From assembly GCF_014633365.1 (NCBI RefSeq), contig NC_068347.1:17134433-17198432 (forward strand): 64,000 bases of DNA, given 5' to 3'. This DNA is from Diospyros lotus. Taxonomy: Eukaryota; Streptophyta; Magnoliopsida; Ericales; Ebenaceae. Of the stretch, positions 22,686 to 35,969 are shown one piece after another. The stretch's first letter is position 1, and each line of letters begins with the position of its first letter. Under the pieces are notes generated by a model. It ran no database searches. It was given only the letters and a program-made list of their open reading frames with translations, and had not been told where the DNA came from. Position numbers and translations under genes: made by a program.

Positions 22686-22984
22686 CCCATGGTTGCTTAA
22701 TTCTTTATCTAATGCTTCTCGTATGCTCCCGAATTCACTGTCCATCCCTCTAGCAAGCCCTTCCATCATTCTTGACCTTGTGAATCGTCTTTGGAGGGTG
22801 GGAAAAAACTATTTCGCTATGTGTGCACTTATACCAATGCTCTATGAGATGAATTGTTGGGGGCAATGGTTATAGGAAGGCATGAAAGATAGTGTTGTCT
22901 ACATAAAATGTTCCCTAAGGAGATAATGGAATTAAATTCATAATCATGCATGTTGGTGACTATTGTTGTGAGTAAGTGTATAAA

Positions 22985-23115
22985 CACCCATCATTCTTAT
23001 AATGGCAGTGGGTTCATTGGCGGTATATCCGCATAGCATAGCGGTGGGTCCGTTAGCAGTATATTCGTATATCATTATGGTGGTGGGTCTGTTAATGGTA
23101 TATTCGCATATCATT
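22985..23115. repeat. Tandem repeat, unit about 42 bp, three copies
   Basis: Units start at GTGGGTTCATTGGCGGTATA, GTGGGTCCGTTAGCAGTATA and GTGGGTCTGTTAATGGTATA, each followed by TTCGCATATCATTATGG-like sequence. Lies in LTR G. Confidence 0.75.
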
Positions 23116-24014
23116 ATGGTTGTGAGTACATTGAGATTTCTACTCGTGACAGGGGAACCCTTGACTTGATCTTATCTATGTTATTCTCACTCATGTTCCA
23201 CCTTGGTGAGGTGATCTTGCATATGATATGTGTTCGAGCTATTTTTACTTATGGTAGGGGAATTTTTGGGTGACATTGTACAGCTTGTTGGCTATTGTGA
23301 TTTTCTTTTGATTCATCTATGGTTGTTGTATTATGCCTCATTTTTGTTAGGATCCATGCTTGTTTCATAAACTAGCTGAGCCTTGAGGCTCATATTGTTT
23401 CTTGCGTCATTCCAAGTAAAGATAAAGAAAAAGCTAAGAAAGTGATGGGTATTGTAACATCCCAGAATTTTGGGAGATAAATAATAATTATTAATTTCAA
23501 TTTTTGGTTTGATTATTAAATACTTGAGGATTTAAGAAAAAATATTAATTTATATTGTTCTAAGGAAGTGGGCAAATATTTGGTAAAATCAGGGTATAAG
23601 TGTAATTATTAAGAGGGGTGTAAGTGGGGTTTCCATAATTTTGGGGGGCTTGGGTGTAATTTCCCAGAAGTGGCCATTAGGTTACTTTAAAATTAATCGA
23701 AGGTGTATATAGGGTGAAGGACACGAGGAAGGCCAGGGTAGGGATGCAGGTTCGATCTACGGAGGTGCACGCGAGTACCGACTAGGTGACGGGAGTACCG
23801 ACTCGAGGGAGCTTTGGTTTGGCCTTTAGACTAGCTCGGGGAAACCCGAGAGAAGACTTTAGATTAGCTCGGGAAGGTCCTGAGGGAAGACTTGATTGGA
23901 TATGAAGATTTGCGTACGTGATTCACGAGGGGAGGGACCGACCTGGGGAAGCTTTGGATTTAGTGCTGCAGCACTGAGTATTTACGCTTGCCAGTTCATG
24001 GCAGCGACAGGTTT

Positions 24015-25712
24015 TGTAACGCCCCACTTTTCTTTTTCCAAGGTACACATACAAAGATGCATGATGACACTAGCAACCATATGGTAATCAAATGGCGTTT
24101 ATGGAAGCCTTTGCCAACGGAAGCAAATGATCGAACTTGAAAGCTTTATGAAAACCATAAGCTAAATATTTAAGGCTTCCACTATATGCTTTTAACACAA
24201 AAACCACCTAAAAAGCCATAATACAACTTGGGAATCTAGGGATCATTTAGGCTCCCTTTTTACAACAATTAAAACTCACACTAAAGCCACAATAAAATGC
24301 TTTTACAATTAAAACGTAGAATAGCTAGCTATCCAAGAACCACTTCCTTTCCTTTCCTCTGACTTGATTCCGGGGCACCTGTCACGACTAACACACTTGT
24401 AACGTTGAATGTTCCAGGGGTATGAGACACCCAAGTTAGATAGTTATATCTAAGTGAGTGCAACAAGAAGAGATAGCATGTATGTAAATGAGATATGCAA
24501 AATGATATGAAACCGCCTGTGTGGTAGTGACGCCAAGGTGTTGCAATCACCCACGCTGATCAATCATGTTCTCACATTTCCAAGACTTTTCACCAGTCTA
24601 ACATGAGATCCTGACTTCAGCTAGCCACACACACCAAGTGATGCATGACAAAAAAAGAGAAAATGCTTGATTTAAAGGAAAGTTATGCTTATGCAACTAA
24701 TCACCCTTACCCATGTGAAGACAAAATGTTCGGTATGTATCATAAAGATGCAAGAAGCACTCACCTTGTTGGTTTGGAAGCACTAAGGTACTGTTCACAG
24801 GGTTCGGGAATGTTTTTTTGCAAAAATAACATACTTTCGAAACTCAAACCTAAAATATTTTTATATAGGGTCCTAAGAACAAATTTAAGGACCAAGTACA
24901 CAAAATTTGGGGCCATGGGGGCCCCTCACACGTTGGGGCTTGTGGTTTTTTGGCCCATTCTCCCTCGTTCGGACTCCGATTTGACTTCCATTTGAACCCA
25001 CGCGACCCTTATTCAATTATCTATCGAACTACAGAAAGAAATTAGAATTACCTTACTTTTTTAATGCTGTTTAACTCCTTTTATGATGGCGGTCCTATTT
25101 TTCCGACGAAGCGTTTTACCACTCTATTTTTGGGCAGAACTTTTCCTCTCAAACTCACTTCCTTTTTGCTCTTGATTAATGGTGAGATTGTCCCTTCTAA
25201 GGGCTTGGTATTTATAGGCATTTATGGCCAATCCAAGAGTGCCATGTGTCACTTAGATAAGGTTATAATCATTACTTTCGTAGGATCGCGCCAAGTGTCC
25301 CTAGAGATTTGTGCCACTTCTCCCCCTTGAGACATGTGTCCTTTGAAACATGTGCCACCACATGTTAATTAGGTTTTTCAAGATTCCTCATAATTACTCA
25401 TGATTATGTCTCCTAACTAAGTTAGCTTATTTGGTTCCTTTAACTAACTAGTCACAAGATATTTTTGAACTTCTTCCAAATAACTCTTTAGCCCAAAACT
25501 TCTTTACAATTATATCCCTTGAGCCCTAGAACTCCTTAAACTTCTCCAAAATACCTTAGATGATGCCTCATTGCGATAGTTTCTATGATTTTTCAGAAAA
25601 CCCTTCATTCGTTCGTTGGCGATTACCCCAGAACTTCACTTGTATCCTTCGATTTCCAAGGAAATGTTTTATTTCTTAAACAACAATGCCTAGGAAAACT
25701 TCGGGTATTACA
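24015..25712 (-). repeat. 3' LTR of element B
   Basis: 1698 bp, TGTAACGCCCC to GGGTATTACA. Just inside, the minus strand reads TTTTTTAAGGGGGGGAGGA (25713-25732), a clear polypurine tract. Confidence 0.92.
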
Positions 25713-25756
25713 TCCTCCCCCCCTTAAAAAAAAGATTTCATCCCTGAAATACACTC

Positions 25757-28700
25757 CTAGGTTTCCATATGGTTGAAGAGGTGTGAGAACTTCTGTTGCA
25801 TTTCTTCTTCTCTCTCCCAAGTGGCTTCCTCAATGTTATGGTGTTTCCACAACACTTTCACCAGTGGTATCACCTTGTTTCTCAATACTTTCTCCTTCCG
25901 GTCCAAGATCTCAAGGGGTTCTTCGGGATAGGTCAAATTCTCTTGTAACTCAATCGTTTCTTCTTGAATCTTCTGGGAAGGATCGGGTCTGCACTTTCGT
26001 AGGCTAGACACGTGGAACACATCGTGTAGTCTAGACATTAATGGGGTAGTGCTAACCGATATGCTATTGGCCCAATACGTTCCAAAACCTCATATGGCCC
26101 AACGTAGTGTGGGTTTAACTTTCCTCGTTTCTTCCCTTGGTGTAAGATCTTTAAGTATACCTTGTCTCCAGTTTGAAATTCCAAACCCCTCCTTCGGTTA
26201 TCGGCATATGACCTCTGTTGGCTTTGGACTACCTTAATCTTTTCCTGAATCACTTTAATCTTTTTGTTAGTTTGTTACACCATTTTAGGTCCCAAAAGCT
26301 GTCTTTCTCCCACCTCAGTCCAACATAGAGGCGTTCTTCACCTTCGACCATAGAGAGCTTCGTATGGAGCCATACCAATACTACTATGATAACTGTTATT
26401 ATATGCAAACTCAATCAGGGGTATGTGCTCCTCCCATTCCTTTGAAAACTCAATCACACAGGCTCGCAACATGTCTTCCATGGTCTGAATTGTCCGTTCT
26501 GATTGTCCGCCTGTTTGGGGATCATATGCCGTACTTAGTCGCAATTAAGTCCCCAAACATTTTTGCAAACTCTCCTAAAATCGAGAGGTGAATCTCAGAT
26601 CCCTGTCGGATACTATACTCACTGGAGTTCCATGCAGTCTAATTATCTCTTTTATATATAATTGTGCTAACTTGCTAACTGGTTACCCTACTTTCATGGG
26701 TAGAAAATGAGCGGACTTTGTTAGCCTATCCATTATTACCCATATTGCATCGTTTCCCGTAGGTCCTATTGGCAAACTCGTAACAAAATCCATAGTGATA
26801 TGCTCCCACTTCCATTCGGGAATATCTAGGGGTTGCAGCTTCCCAGCAGGCTTTTGATGTTCGATCTTTATCCTTTGACAAGTGTCACATTGACTCACGT
26901 GACGAGCTATGTCTTTCTTCATTCCTGGCCACCAGTACAAATTCCTCAAGTCCCTGTACATTTTGGTAGCACCAGGGTGGATAGTGTATTTGGCTCAGTA
27001 CGCCTCTCCCAGAATGGTTTGCCTCAATTCCTTGACCCTGGGCACATAGATTCGGTCCATGAACCATAATATACCATCAGAAAAACTAAAGTCAGGGTTT
27101 TTGACCCTTCCCCGATCATCCACCCACAACTTCACCCTCGAGTCTTCCAGAGTAGCTTGACGGATTTGTTTCACTAGATGAGAATGAACCACCAGGCCAG
27201 CGACGTAGACGGACATTCTTTTAGGAATCGCACCCACTGACAAATGGCTAAAATTCTCCACCAGTCCTCACTCTCGGGCTATCAAATTGGCTACCAGAGC
27301 AGTCTTTTTCCTACTTAACGCATCAGTCACAACATTTGCCTTCCCGGGGTGGTATTGGATTGTACAATCGTAATCCTTCAAGAATTCCATCCACCACTGT
27401 TGCCTCATATTCAAATCCCTCTGTGAAAATAAATACCGCAAGCTCTTATGATTTGTGAAGATCTCGAACTTTTCCCCATATAGATAGTGTCGCCAAAGTT
27501 TCAAGGCAAACACGACCGCAGCCAACTCCAAATCATGGGTAGGATAGTGCTGCTCGTGATTTTTCAATTGCCGAGACCCATATGCCACCACCCTTTCATT
27601 CTGCATGAGTACACACCCCAAGCCATTTTTTGAGGCATCAGTATAAACCACGAATCCTCCTGTCCCACATGACATGGCTAAAATAGGTGCAAAGATTAGT
27701 CTCTTTTTCAGTTCATTAAAACTATGCTCACACACCATATTCCATTCAAACTTAACTCCTTTTCTCGTTAACAGGGTAAGTGGTAAAGCGATATGAGAAA
27801 ATCCTTCAACATATTTTCTATAATAACCTGCCAGCCCCAAAAAACTTCATACCTCAGTTACGGTCTTAGGTTGCTCCCAATTCCTTATTGTCTCAACTTT
27901 TGAAGGATCCACCGCTATTCCTTCCTCTGATATGACATGGCCCAGAAAAGCTATTTGGGTTAGCCAAAACTCACATTTAGAAAATTTGGCATATAGTCGA
28001 TGCTCCTGTAACGTCTTTAGGATTGTTTCCAGGTGTTGCTCATGTTCCTCCCTGCTAGCTGAATATATTAGAATATCATCAATAAACACAATCACAAAGT
28101 GGTCTAGGTATGGCCTGAATATCCTATTCATTAAGTCCATAAAGGCTGCTAGTGTGTTAGTTAACCCAAACGGCATTACCAAGTACTCATAGTGTCCATA
28201 ACGAGATCTAAAAGCAGTTTTCGATACATCCTCCTTCTTAATCCGTAATTGGTAGTAGCCCGACCTCAAATCTATCTTCGAGAATACCCTAGCACCTTGT
28301 AACTGGTCAAACAACTCATCAATTCTAGGGAGCGGATATTTATTTTTTATAGTAACCTTATTCAATTGGCGATAATCTATGCACATCCTTAGACTTCCAT
28401 CTTTTTTCTTTACAAACAATATAGGTGCTCCCCAAGGTGACATGCTAAGTTGAATAAAACCCTTGTCCAAGAGGTCCTGCAGCTGACTTTTCAATTCTCT
28501 TAATTCTGCTGGGGCCATCCTATAAGAAGGTATTGATATAGGGTCTATCCCTGGTAGGACATCTATGGCAAGCTCAATTTCCCGATAAGGGGGTAGTCCA
28601 GGTAAGTCTTCAGGAAACACATCAGGGAAGTCTCTTACTATGGCCACTTCCCCAAGTTCAACTTTTTTGTTATCCTCCTGTACACAAGCTAGGTATCCAT

Positions 28701-29652
28701 ATGCTCCTTTCCCTAACATCCTAACAACTTTAAGGGCTGTTATCCATTTGATTCTCCCACTCCCATTTTGCCCTCGAAACTTCTCCCAAGTTCCATCATC
28801 TGCTTGTAACTCAACTGTCAAGTAACAGTTAATTTTTGCATTATATTTAGTCAAGAAATCCATTCCCAAGATTATGTCAAAATCCTGAATATCTAGGGAC
28901 GTTAGTTTGACTGGAAACTCATTATTCCCCAATACAATCCATCCATCCCCATAGCCTGTATATGTTTCTACTTGTCTTCCAAAAGGGGTAGATACTATTA
29001 TGGGACACCCTAGTTCTCCCAATTCCAATTTTAAACAACGTGCCAATGCATGCGATACAAATGAATGAGTAGACCCTAGGTCTATAAATACTTGCACCGG
29101 CGTATCAAGAAAGATCATTGTACCTTGTATTATTGACGGGTTAGCTCTGGCATCTTCTCTTGTCAAATTGAATACATGTCCCCGTTGCAGCTCCATGCTT
29201 ACTTTATTTGCCCCGAATTGAATAATACTTTTCTTTTGAGGGCAGTCGAGAGAAATATGACCAGGCTTCTGGCAAGTGAAACACACGGTCCCCTTTGGGC
29301 AATCTCGAGCCACGTGGCCAGTTTCTCCACAAGAATAGCATCCCTGGGCTACTGTCCCACAAGGTTTCCCTGGATGATATTTCTGACATTTTGGGCATGT
29401 ACCCTTGGTCTTGAACTTTCTTCCTTGAGTCCCCAAGTCATGCTTTCTTCCCAACCTTCCGTTCTCGGGCCCACGAAATTTCGTTCCTAAAGTCTCCATT
29501 CGCCGAAGGTTGCTTTCTACCATCAAGGCTTGCAACACCACTTCTGCATAGGTGCGTGTCCCCAAGGAGCTCAAAGCTAGTTGAATCTTCCACTTCAGTC
29601 CCCCAAGGAACTTCTGCGCTTTGGCTTCCTCGTCCAGGTTGTATATAGGCAT
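25757..29652 (-). pseudogene. gag-pol of element B (knuckles, PR, RT, RH, IN, chromodomain)
   Basis: One frame is open from 29652 to 27847 and continues beyond with only stop codons until a 1-base shift near 26040. It shows three CCHC knuckles ([41 protein letters not shown]) and a protease with [11 protein letters not shown], where the active-site DSG has become DLG. RT follows with [18 protein letters not shown] and FIDDILIYS, then RNase H with [13 protein letters not shown] and TNHKS in place of TDHKS. Integrase has a CDTCQRIK zinc region, [10 protein letters not shown] and [13 protein letters not shown], and the chromodomain tail has KVLWKHHNIEEATWE. Stops are mainly TGA (27847, about 27262, about 26995). 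Not functional. Confidence 0.93.
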
Positions 29653-30269
29653 ATACTTGATTAGCCTTATGAAGTGGTCCTCGTATTAGGCGACAGACAT
29701 GTCCCCAGTTTGTTTTAGATTCATGAACTCTCGGCCTTTCTCTATTTTCTTACACAAAGGAAAGTATTTCGTATTAAAAAGTTCCTTAAACTACACCCAC
29801 GTAGTAACTGGTGTACCTTGTCCTTCAAGACCTTGCAGGGTTCTCTGCATCGTTTTCCACCACTGGTCAGCTTCATCACGAAGCATGAATGTTACACAAC
29901 CAACCTTGTTCTCCTCCTCACAACCAACAAAGTCAAAGATATTTTCAACTTGCTCCAGCCAAAACTCACTTTCACAGGGATCGGTCCCTGCCTTTCCTCG
30001 AAAAATATGCGGGTTCAACCGATGGAACCTGTCTGTAACATTAGGATTTGGGGGATAACCTGACCAGCTGGTTGTGTTCCTCGCATAAGGGTGACCATAC
30101 TTTCCAAGACCTGTTCCATTTGATCCATACGAGTCCCTCCTCCTTGGTTCCCTTTTGGCAGTGGGTTACCTTGGGGCGTCTCCATCCCTTCCTCGTGGAG
30201 GTCTTGCATCTCCTCCTCTTGAATGTTGTTTCTACGACTAGGGTTCCTGGTTTGGGGAGTGTTTACCAT
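29653..30269 (-). pseudogene. gag N-terminal half of element B
   Basis: Start at 30269 (MVNTPQTRNPSRRN). After a 1-base frameshift near 30060 it continues with NPHIFRGKAGTDPCESEFWL, the gag core EADQWWKTM, and EFMNLKQTGDMSV at about 29700. Stops at about 29791 and 29688 break the frame. It supplies the capsid portion of the polyprotein. Confidence 0.8.
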
Positions 30270-31412
30270 CTGAAACCATTTACAAGAAATTTTAAAGACA
30301 ATTTATAAACATATTCTCCCAAAGATGTACACCCAGTTAATAGAAAAAAACATGCAACCACTCGTCCTAATCTTCTATATGACAATCACCCACCTATCCA
30401 TACCCATATGAGGGGTCTTATAAAGCCATTATCAAGTATGCAAATCCCTAAGTCCCAAATTCCATATTGTAACAACCTCTTAGGGTTCTTGCTACATACT
30501 TAGGGCCCTTAGATTTACAATACATTCCCAAAATTCCTACATCATCAACAATTTACCAAGTCTGTTTGTCCAAAATCCTCAAGGCTCCTAATCCTTCACC
30601 TACAATCACTTGTTCACTTCACAAACCATTACTCAAGGTATCCTTATCAGCATAATTCAGTTGGTCCTAGTTCATCAAATTCCTAAAGAGCAGCAATAAA
30701 CAAATCTCCAAATGATAATAACCATCACATCTCCAAAAGCAATAACCATCACTTCTTCTTCTTCTTTTTTTGAAAAGTAACAATCATCAACTTCTAAGAA
30801 CAATAACCACCAACTTCCAGGAAATAATAACCATCAAGTTCCAAGAAGCAATAATTAGAAATTTATATGTCAAACTAAAATTACCTCCCAAAATCCAATA
30901 GGCTTCTTAGTTATGGCAATAAAGTGGTTTTAACCTACCAAACGATCAACTTACTCTTTCCTGCCTTAATCCACTTACTCATCGGGTTTAGGTGTCATTC
31001 CTTCGAGTTCCTTCTTCCTTATGTTTTACATAGCCTGTCACCACAAACCATCATGATTAGTACGATTATAACATCTTGTATATTACATCACCGCCTTTTT
31101 ATTTATACATACATAGCGGTTCATTCCCTTACCACGACCTCCCTACCTTGCTATTCTAAGTATACATACATAAGCCATATCCGCCACTATCGCTATTCTA
31201 TGTGTACATATGTATAAGCCATATCCGCCACTATTCCACATCCCTTATATACATATCCAAAATTTCCATGAACCAAAATTGTTTTCCTACACCTCCAGCG
31301 GTCATCACTCCTCGTCCTTGGACCCAGATGGGGGTGTCAGGGCACGTTCCTCGGGCTCCTGCACGGGTACCTCCACAAGCGCGGGCATAACCTAATCAGC
31401 CATGGGCATGAC
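30270..31412. other. Long non-coding leader of element B
   Basis: No gene is visible. It includes a CAATAACCATCA-type short repeat (30710-30850) and a roughly 45-bp direct duplication containing ATAAGCCATATCCGCCACTA (31170-31235). Confidence 0.5.
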
Positions 31413-31727
31413 CTATTCAGCCACGAGGGCCTCGACCTCACGTAAGCAATTCATGAAAGCTATGAAATTGGGGTGAACCTCATGAATGATCAGATGATTT
31501 CCTACATCCTTCCACTCGCGAGTGAGCAAGGAAACTAAGTAGGCTATTTGGAGTCCTGCCAAATGTGGCACCACTACGTCTGGTGGAAGCTCCAGGATGG
31601 TAGGTGACACAACATCAAGAAAATCTCCTAAGGCATCTCCAGGGATCATATACACTCCCCCTAATTGCATGGTCCACCATCCCATGATAATGCGCTGGTT
31701 TTGATGTTCAACTATGTTGGAGTCCAT
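31413..31727 (-). CDS. Leader reading frame of element B, 104 codons, unknown
   Basis: An open frame begins MDSNIVEHQNQRIIMGWWTM about 70 bases after the primer site and ends VEALVAE. It lies between the 5' LTR and gag, separated from gag by about 1.1 kb of non-coding leader. I recognise no domain. It is mildly hydrophobic, with an IPGDALGDFLDVVSPTILEL stretch and no clear membrane helix. It may be an accessory leader ORF of this family or chance; family-wide conservation would decide. Confidence 0.35.
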   Translation of the reverse strand: MDSNIVEHQNQRIIMGWWTMQLGGVYMIPGDALGDFLDVVSPTILELPPDVVVPHLAGLQIAYLVSLLTREWKDVGNHLIIHEVHPNFIAFMNCLREVEALVAE

Positions 31728-31797
31728 TTCTGTATTTAACCATAAACATCCTCAAAGTCAATCATGTAAGGAAACTAAATCGAGTTATGCAAATCAA

Positions 31798-31810
31798 GCT
31801 CTGATACCAA
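31798..31810 (-). promoter_or_regulatory. Primer binding site of element B
   Basis: Minus strand TTGGTATCAGAGC next to the 5' LTR, initiator tRNA-Met type. Confidence 0.92.
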
Positions 31811-31811
31811 C

Positions 31812-33555
31812 AGTAACGCCCCACTTTTCTTTTTCCAAGGTATACATATAAAGATGCATGATGACGCTAGCAACCACATGGTAATCAAAGGGCGTTTATG
31901 GAAGCCTTTGCCAACGGAAGCAAAGGATCGAACCTGAAAGCTTTATAAAAACCATAAGCTAGATATTTAAGGCTTCCACTATATTCTTTTAACACAAAAA
32001 CCACCTAAAAATCCATAATACAACTTGGGAATCTAGGGATCATTTAGGCTCCTTTTTTACAACAATTAAAACTCACACTAAAGCCACAATAAAATGCTTT
32101 TACAATTAAAACGTAGAATAGCTAGCTATCCGAGAACCACTTTCTTTCCTTTCCTCTGACTTGATTCTAGGGAACTTGTCACGACTAACCCACCTGGAAC
32201 ATTGAATTTTCCAGGGGTATGAGACACCCAAGTTAGATAGTTATATCTAAGTGAGTGCAACAAGAAGATATAGCATGTATGTAAATGAGATATGCAAAAT
32301 GATATGAAACTGCCTGTGTGGTAGTGACGCCGAGGTGTAGCAATCACCCCCGCTGATCAATCATGTTCTCACATTTTCAAGACTTTTCACCAATCTAACA
32401 TGAGATCTTGACTTCAACTAGCCACACACACCAAGTGATGCATGACAAAAAAAGAGAAAATGCTTGGTTTAAAGGAAAGTCATGCTTATGCAAGTAATCA
32501 CCCTTACCCGTGTGAAGACAAAATGTTTGGTATGTATCATAAAGATGCAAGAAGCACTCACCTTGTTGGTTTGGCAGCGCTAAGGTACTGTTCACAGGGT
32601 TCGGGAATGCTTTTCTGCAAAAATAACATACTTTCGAAACTTAAACCTAAAATATTTTTATATAGGGTCCTAAGAACAAATTTAAGGACCAAGTACACAA
32701 AATTTGGGGCCATGGGGGCCCCTCACACGCTGAGGGAAGGACCCCCATGCGCTGCACGCGCCACCCCTCCAGCTTTGACCTATTGTGGTTTTTCGGCCCA
32801 TTCTCCCTCGTCTGGACTCTGATTTAACTTTCGTTTGAACCCACGCGACCCTTATTCAATTATCTATCGAACTACAGAAAGAAATTAGAATTAACTTACT
32901 TTTTTAACGCTGTTTAAATCCTTTTATGATGGCCGTCCTATTTTTCTGACGAAGCGTTTTACCACTCTATTTTTGGGCAGAACTTTTCCTCTCAAACTCA
33001 CTTCCTTTTTGCTCTTGATTAATGGTGAGATTGTCCCTTCTAAGGGCTTGGTATTTATATGCATTTATGGCCAATCCAAGAGTGCCATGTGTCACTTAGA
33101 TAAGGTTATAATCATTACTTTCGTAGGATCGCGCCACGTGTCCCTAGAGATTTGTGCCACTTCTCCCCCTTGAGACATGTGTCCTTTGAAACATGTGCCA
33201 CCACATTTTAATTAGGTTTTTCAAGATTCCTCATAATTACTCATGATTATGTCTCCTAACTAAGTTAGCTTATTTGGTTCCTTTAACTATCTAGTCACAA
33301 GATATTTTTGAACTTCTTCCAAATAACTCTTTAGCCCAAAACTTCTTTGCACTTATATCCCTTGAGCCCTAGAACTCCCTAAAATTCTCCAAAATACCTT
33401 AGATGATGCCCCCTTGCGATAGTTTCTATGATTTTTCAAAAAACCCTTCATTCGTTCCTCGGCGATTACCCCGGAACTTCACATGTATCCTTCGATTTCC
33501 AAGGAAATGTTTTATTTCTTGAACAACAATTCCTAGGAAAACTTTGGGTATTACA
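31812..33555 (-). repeat. 5' LTR of element B
   Basis: 1744 bp, same ends as the left LTR except that the inner TG has become AG. It contains a block at about 32730-32775 missing from the left LTR. Confidence 0.92.
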
Positions 33556-33966
33556 GGTTTGTTAGGGACTTGGGTGCCAGTGTCTTTTATGTGGGCCATA
33601 AGGACCATTATGTGCATGTCTATTTATGCGATTCTTTGTCTTGTGGTTCCTGTTGTGCATGTGTATGTCTTGGGCACATGATGTGCAAGTTGTCTCAAGA
33701 TATTCTCCTTAAGCTTTACCAGCCTTCGTTCTTGAATATATTTGTTTAGTCTCACAACTCACCTTTTTTTTTCATCATTCCAAGGTAAGGGGGACACCTG
33801 AGTTGGCAGGTTGGCTCAGTGGTGCTGGGAACAGTCTTTCAGGTCGTAGTATCATGTGTAGAGCTCTCTAAAAGATAGGGTCCTAGGTGTAGTTTTTGCT
33901 TTGTAAGGTTGATAAACTTTTATTTTTGAGAACAATAGGTGCTATACAGTTCTGGGTTGTCTTATG

Positions 33967-35760
33967 TGTTAGTGTAGGTGCTCTAGACCCAATCAGATTG
34001 GGCAAATTGTACATTGACATTTCTAATCATATTTATTATTGAATAAAGAGTTATTTAATTTTATAAAAAATCATTCTATTAGTTCCTTATTATTAATGTA
34101 ATGATCGGATGAAACTAGATAGAAGTCCATATGATGTATACTGTGATTAATCTATAAAGATGTGAGATAATGCATCACAGTTTCTAAACATCATTAAATA
34201 TCTCAAGTCGTAGCAATATCAAGAATGGATATTGACAATTGCGGTAAGACTTGTATGTGCTATGTTTTTGCTATATGATAGCAATGGTGGGCCTCACACC
34301 CATAGGCATGGGAATGCCTAAACAAGTACATAGGTGATCAATATTGGAGAACGTGTCACTCGACATGACTCGCCATAAGAATCCATTTTGGTTATATGTT
34401 GATGGAATTCTCAGACGAGATGGGTGTAACTAATTCATGGACATGAGGTTGTCACGGTCATCACATAAGAAGACCGACATGCTTTGGCATCGTTTCGATG
34501 GGCTTAGACAAAGGCTGCACGTGGGTGATTGTTAGGCATGTCGTGAGGCTTATGGAGATGGGTGTATAACCAAGATGGGACTCATCTATCCCTGGATAGA
34601 GGATGATGTATCTAAGGCGCCTTTAGTGGATATTCACTTTAAATCCATGACCATAGTGAAAGAGATTAATAAGGAATTAATGATTCACTTTCTATTAAGT
34701 GAGGATATTTGGAAGACTGAAGAAATCTTATGTGATCATAATCAAGTAACACATCGCCAACTTGAGATCACATAAGATACATTGATGAGAGAATCGAATT
34801 ACATGATAACCATGCTCATGAAAGGTTCTTTACGGATTATGAATCCTTCTGAATAATTGGGTAGGCATGACGCCTTGCTAGAGGACCAATCTTGTCTTAT
34901 GTGTTCGTACCAACACATTGCTAACATATTCGGAAGCCTAATGAGTCATACGCAAAAAGAATGGTCCCTGGCTTAAACCAGGAGAGCGGACGTATGGTTA
35001 AGTGGGACACATCGACAAGAAGTTATGCCGTCATAGGTTCTCACGAAAAAAGAACAAATAGACGTAATGACGTCGACATGACGAGAGGTTATCATATAGG
35101 AAAGAGTTTCCTAAAATGGAAATTGATTAAATTAGAAAGGAGTTTCTAATTTAATCATTTAGGCTTAATTTAATACTTTGTCTAAATAAAGTATTTGGGC
35201 TAAATATTAAATCAAATTAATATTTAGGCTAAATTAGATTTGGGCCAAATATTAAATATTATATTTGGGCTAAATTAGATTTGGGTCAAATATTAAATTA
35301 AATATTTAGGCTTGAATTAGATTTGGGCCAAATATTTAATAAATGGATTTGACCTACTTAAGATTCTAGTTGGACTAGGATAAATGGGCCAATCCATGTC
35401 CATTAGGGTGTAGGAAACCCTAGGAGGTTGCTCCTCTATAAATACCCCTTTATGGGATGCCCAAATCAAACTTTTATTTTATGGTTTTCAAGAGTTGAAA
35501 AAATCATTATTTTTCAATCCATTCACAAGCCTTGTTAAGAGAAGGAGCTAGCACTCCCATTCCGCTCTCCTCGCCACAAGTTAGAGGCTGGACGTTTGGA
35601 CGGCTTGAATCCGCGAATGAATCGAAAATCTAAATGTTAGATTTATTTTATTATCTATGTGATTGTTTGATTTCGACGTTGATCCAATCACCGGGATTGG
35701 GGTAAGGTTCAAAATTTTGAACTACATTTCTTGCCCCGTAGCGACCTTGTTTTACTTTCA
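33967..35760 (+). mobile_element. Solo LTR I2 (1.8 kb) with TSD TTATG
   Basis: Same family as 19026-20972 (TGTTAGTG...TTTCA), flanked by TTATG at 33962-33966 and 35761-35765. A TATAAATA box lies at 35437-35444. The matching position in the other LTR of element A (53120) has no insertion, proving the borders. Confidence 0.92.
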
Positions 35761-35956
35761 TTATGATATATATGCTTACATAAGAACTTAATTTGTGTAA
35801 TTGTGAGGTTGGCTATGTGAGGATGGTTGTGAAAGGTCATGTGTTATAGTTTTCTTTGCTAAGCACTTGGTGGGAACTATTCTATCTCATCCAAATAATG
35901 ACCCTCTCACGGATCCTCTATGCTAGCGGGGGCTCCAGGAGGCGAGCGGTTGCAAT

Positions 35957-35969
35957 TTGGTATCAGAGC
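35957..35969 (+). promoter_or_regulatory. Primer binding site of element A
   Basis: TTGGTATCAGAGC, two bases after the 5' LTR, initiator tRNA-Met type. It sets the + orientation of A. Confidence 0.9.

Larger units (their letters stand above)
24015..33555 (-). mobile_element. Element B: Ty3/gypsy chromovirus (Tekay/Del-like)
   Basis: 9541 bp with LTRs at 24015-25712 and 31812-33555 and the target duplication GGTTT (24010-24014 and 33556-33560). The minus-strand order is LTR, primer site, long leader, gag, three CCHC knuckles, protease, RT, RNase H, integrase, chromodomain, polypurine tract, LTR. It lies in the 5' LTR of element A, antisense to it. The LTRs differ by about 5% over the first 190 bp by eye, plus an indel near 32725-32775 present only in the right LTR. 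Confidence 0.95.
23453..35954 (+). repeat. 5' LTR of element A, split by B and I2 and carrying an internal deletion
   Basis: LTR pieces are 23453-24014, 33561-33966 and 35766-35954, about 1.16 kb in total. The 3' LTR is 2224 bp; the difference is one gap at about 23770, matching about 51425-52475 of the 3' LTR. The end, GGCTCCAGGAGG...TTGCA, abuts the primer site. Confidence 0.82.

Noticed and set aside
24645..25330. Open frames such as 24645-24995 and 25064-25330, repeated at 32442-32822 and 32973-33173
   Set aside because: These pairs are the two LTRs of element B; no codon-level conservation beyond LTR identity.
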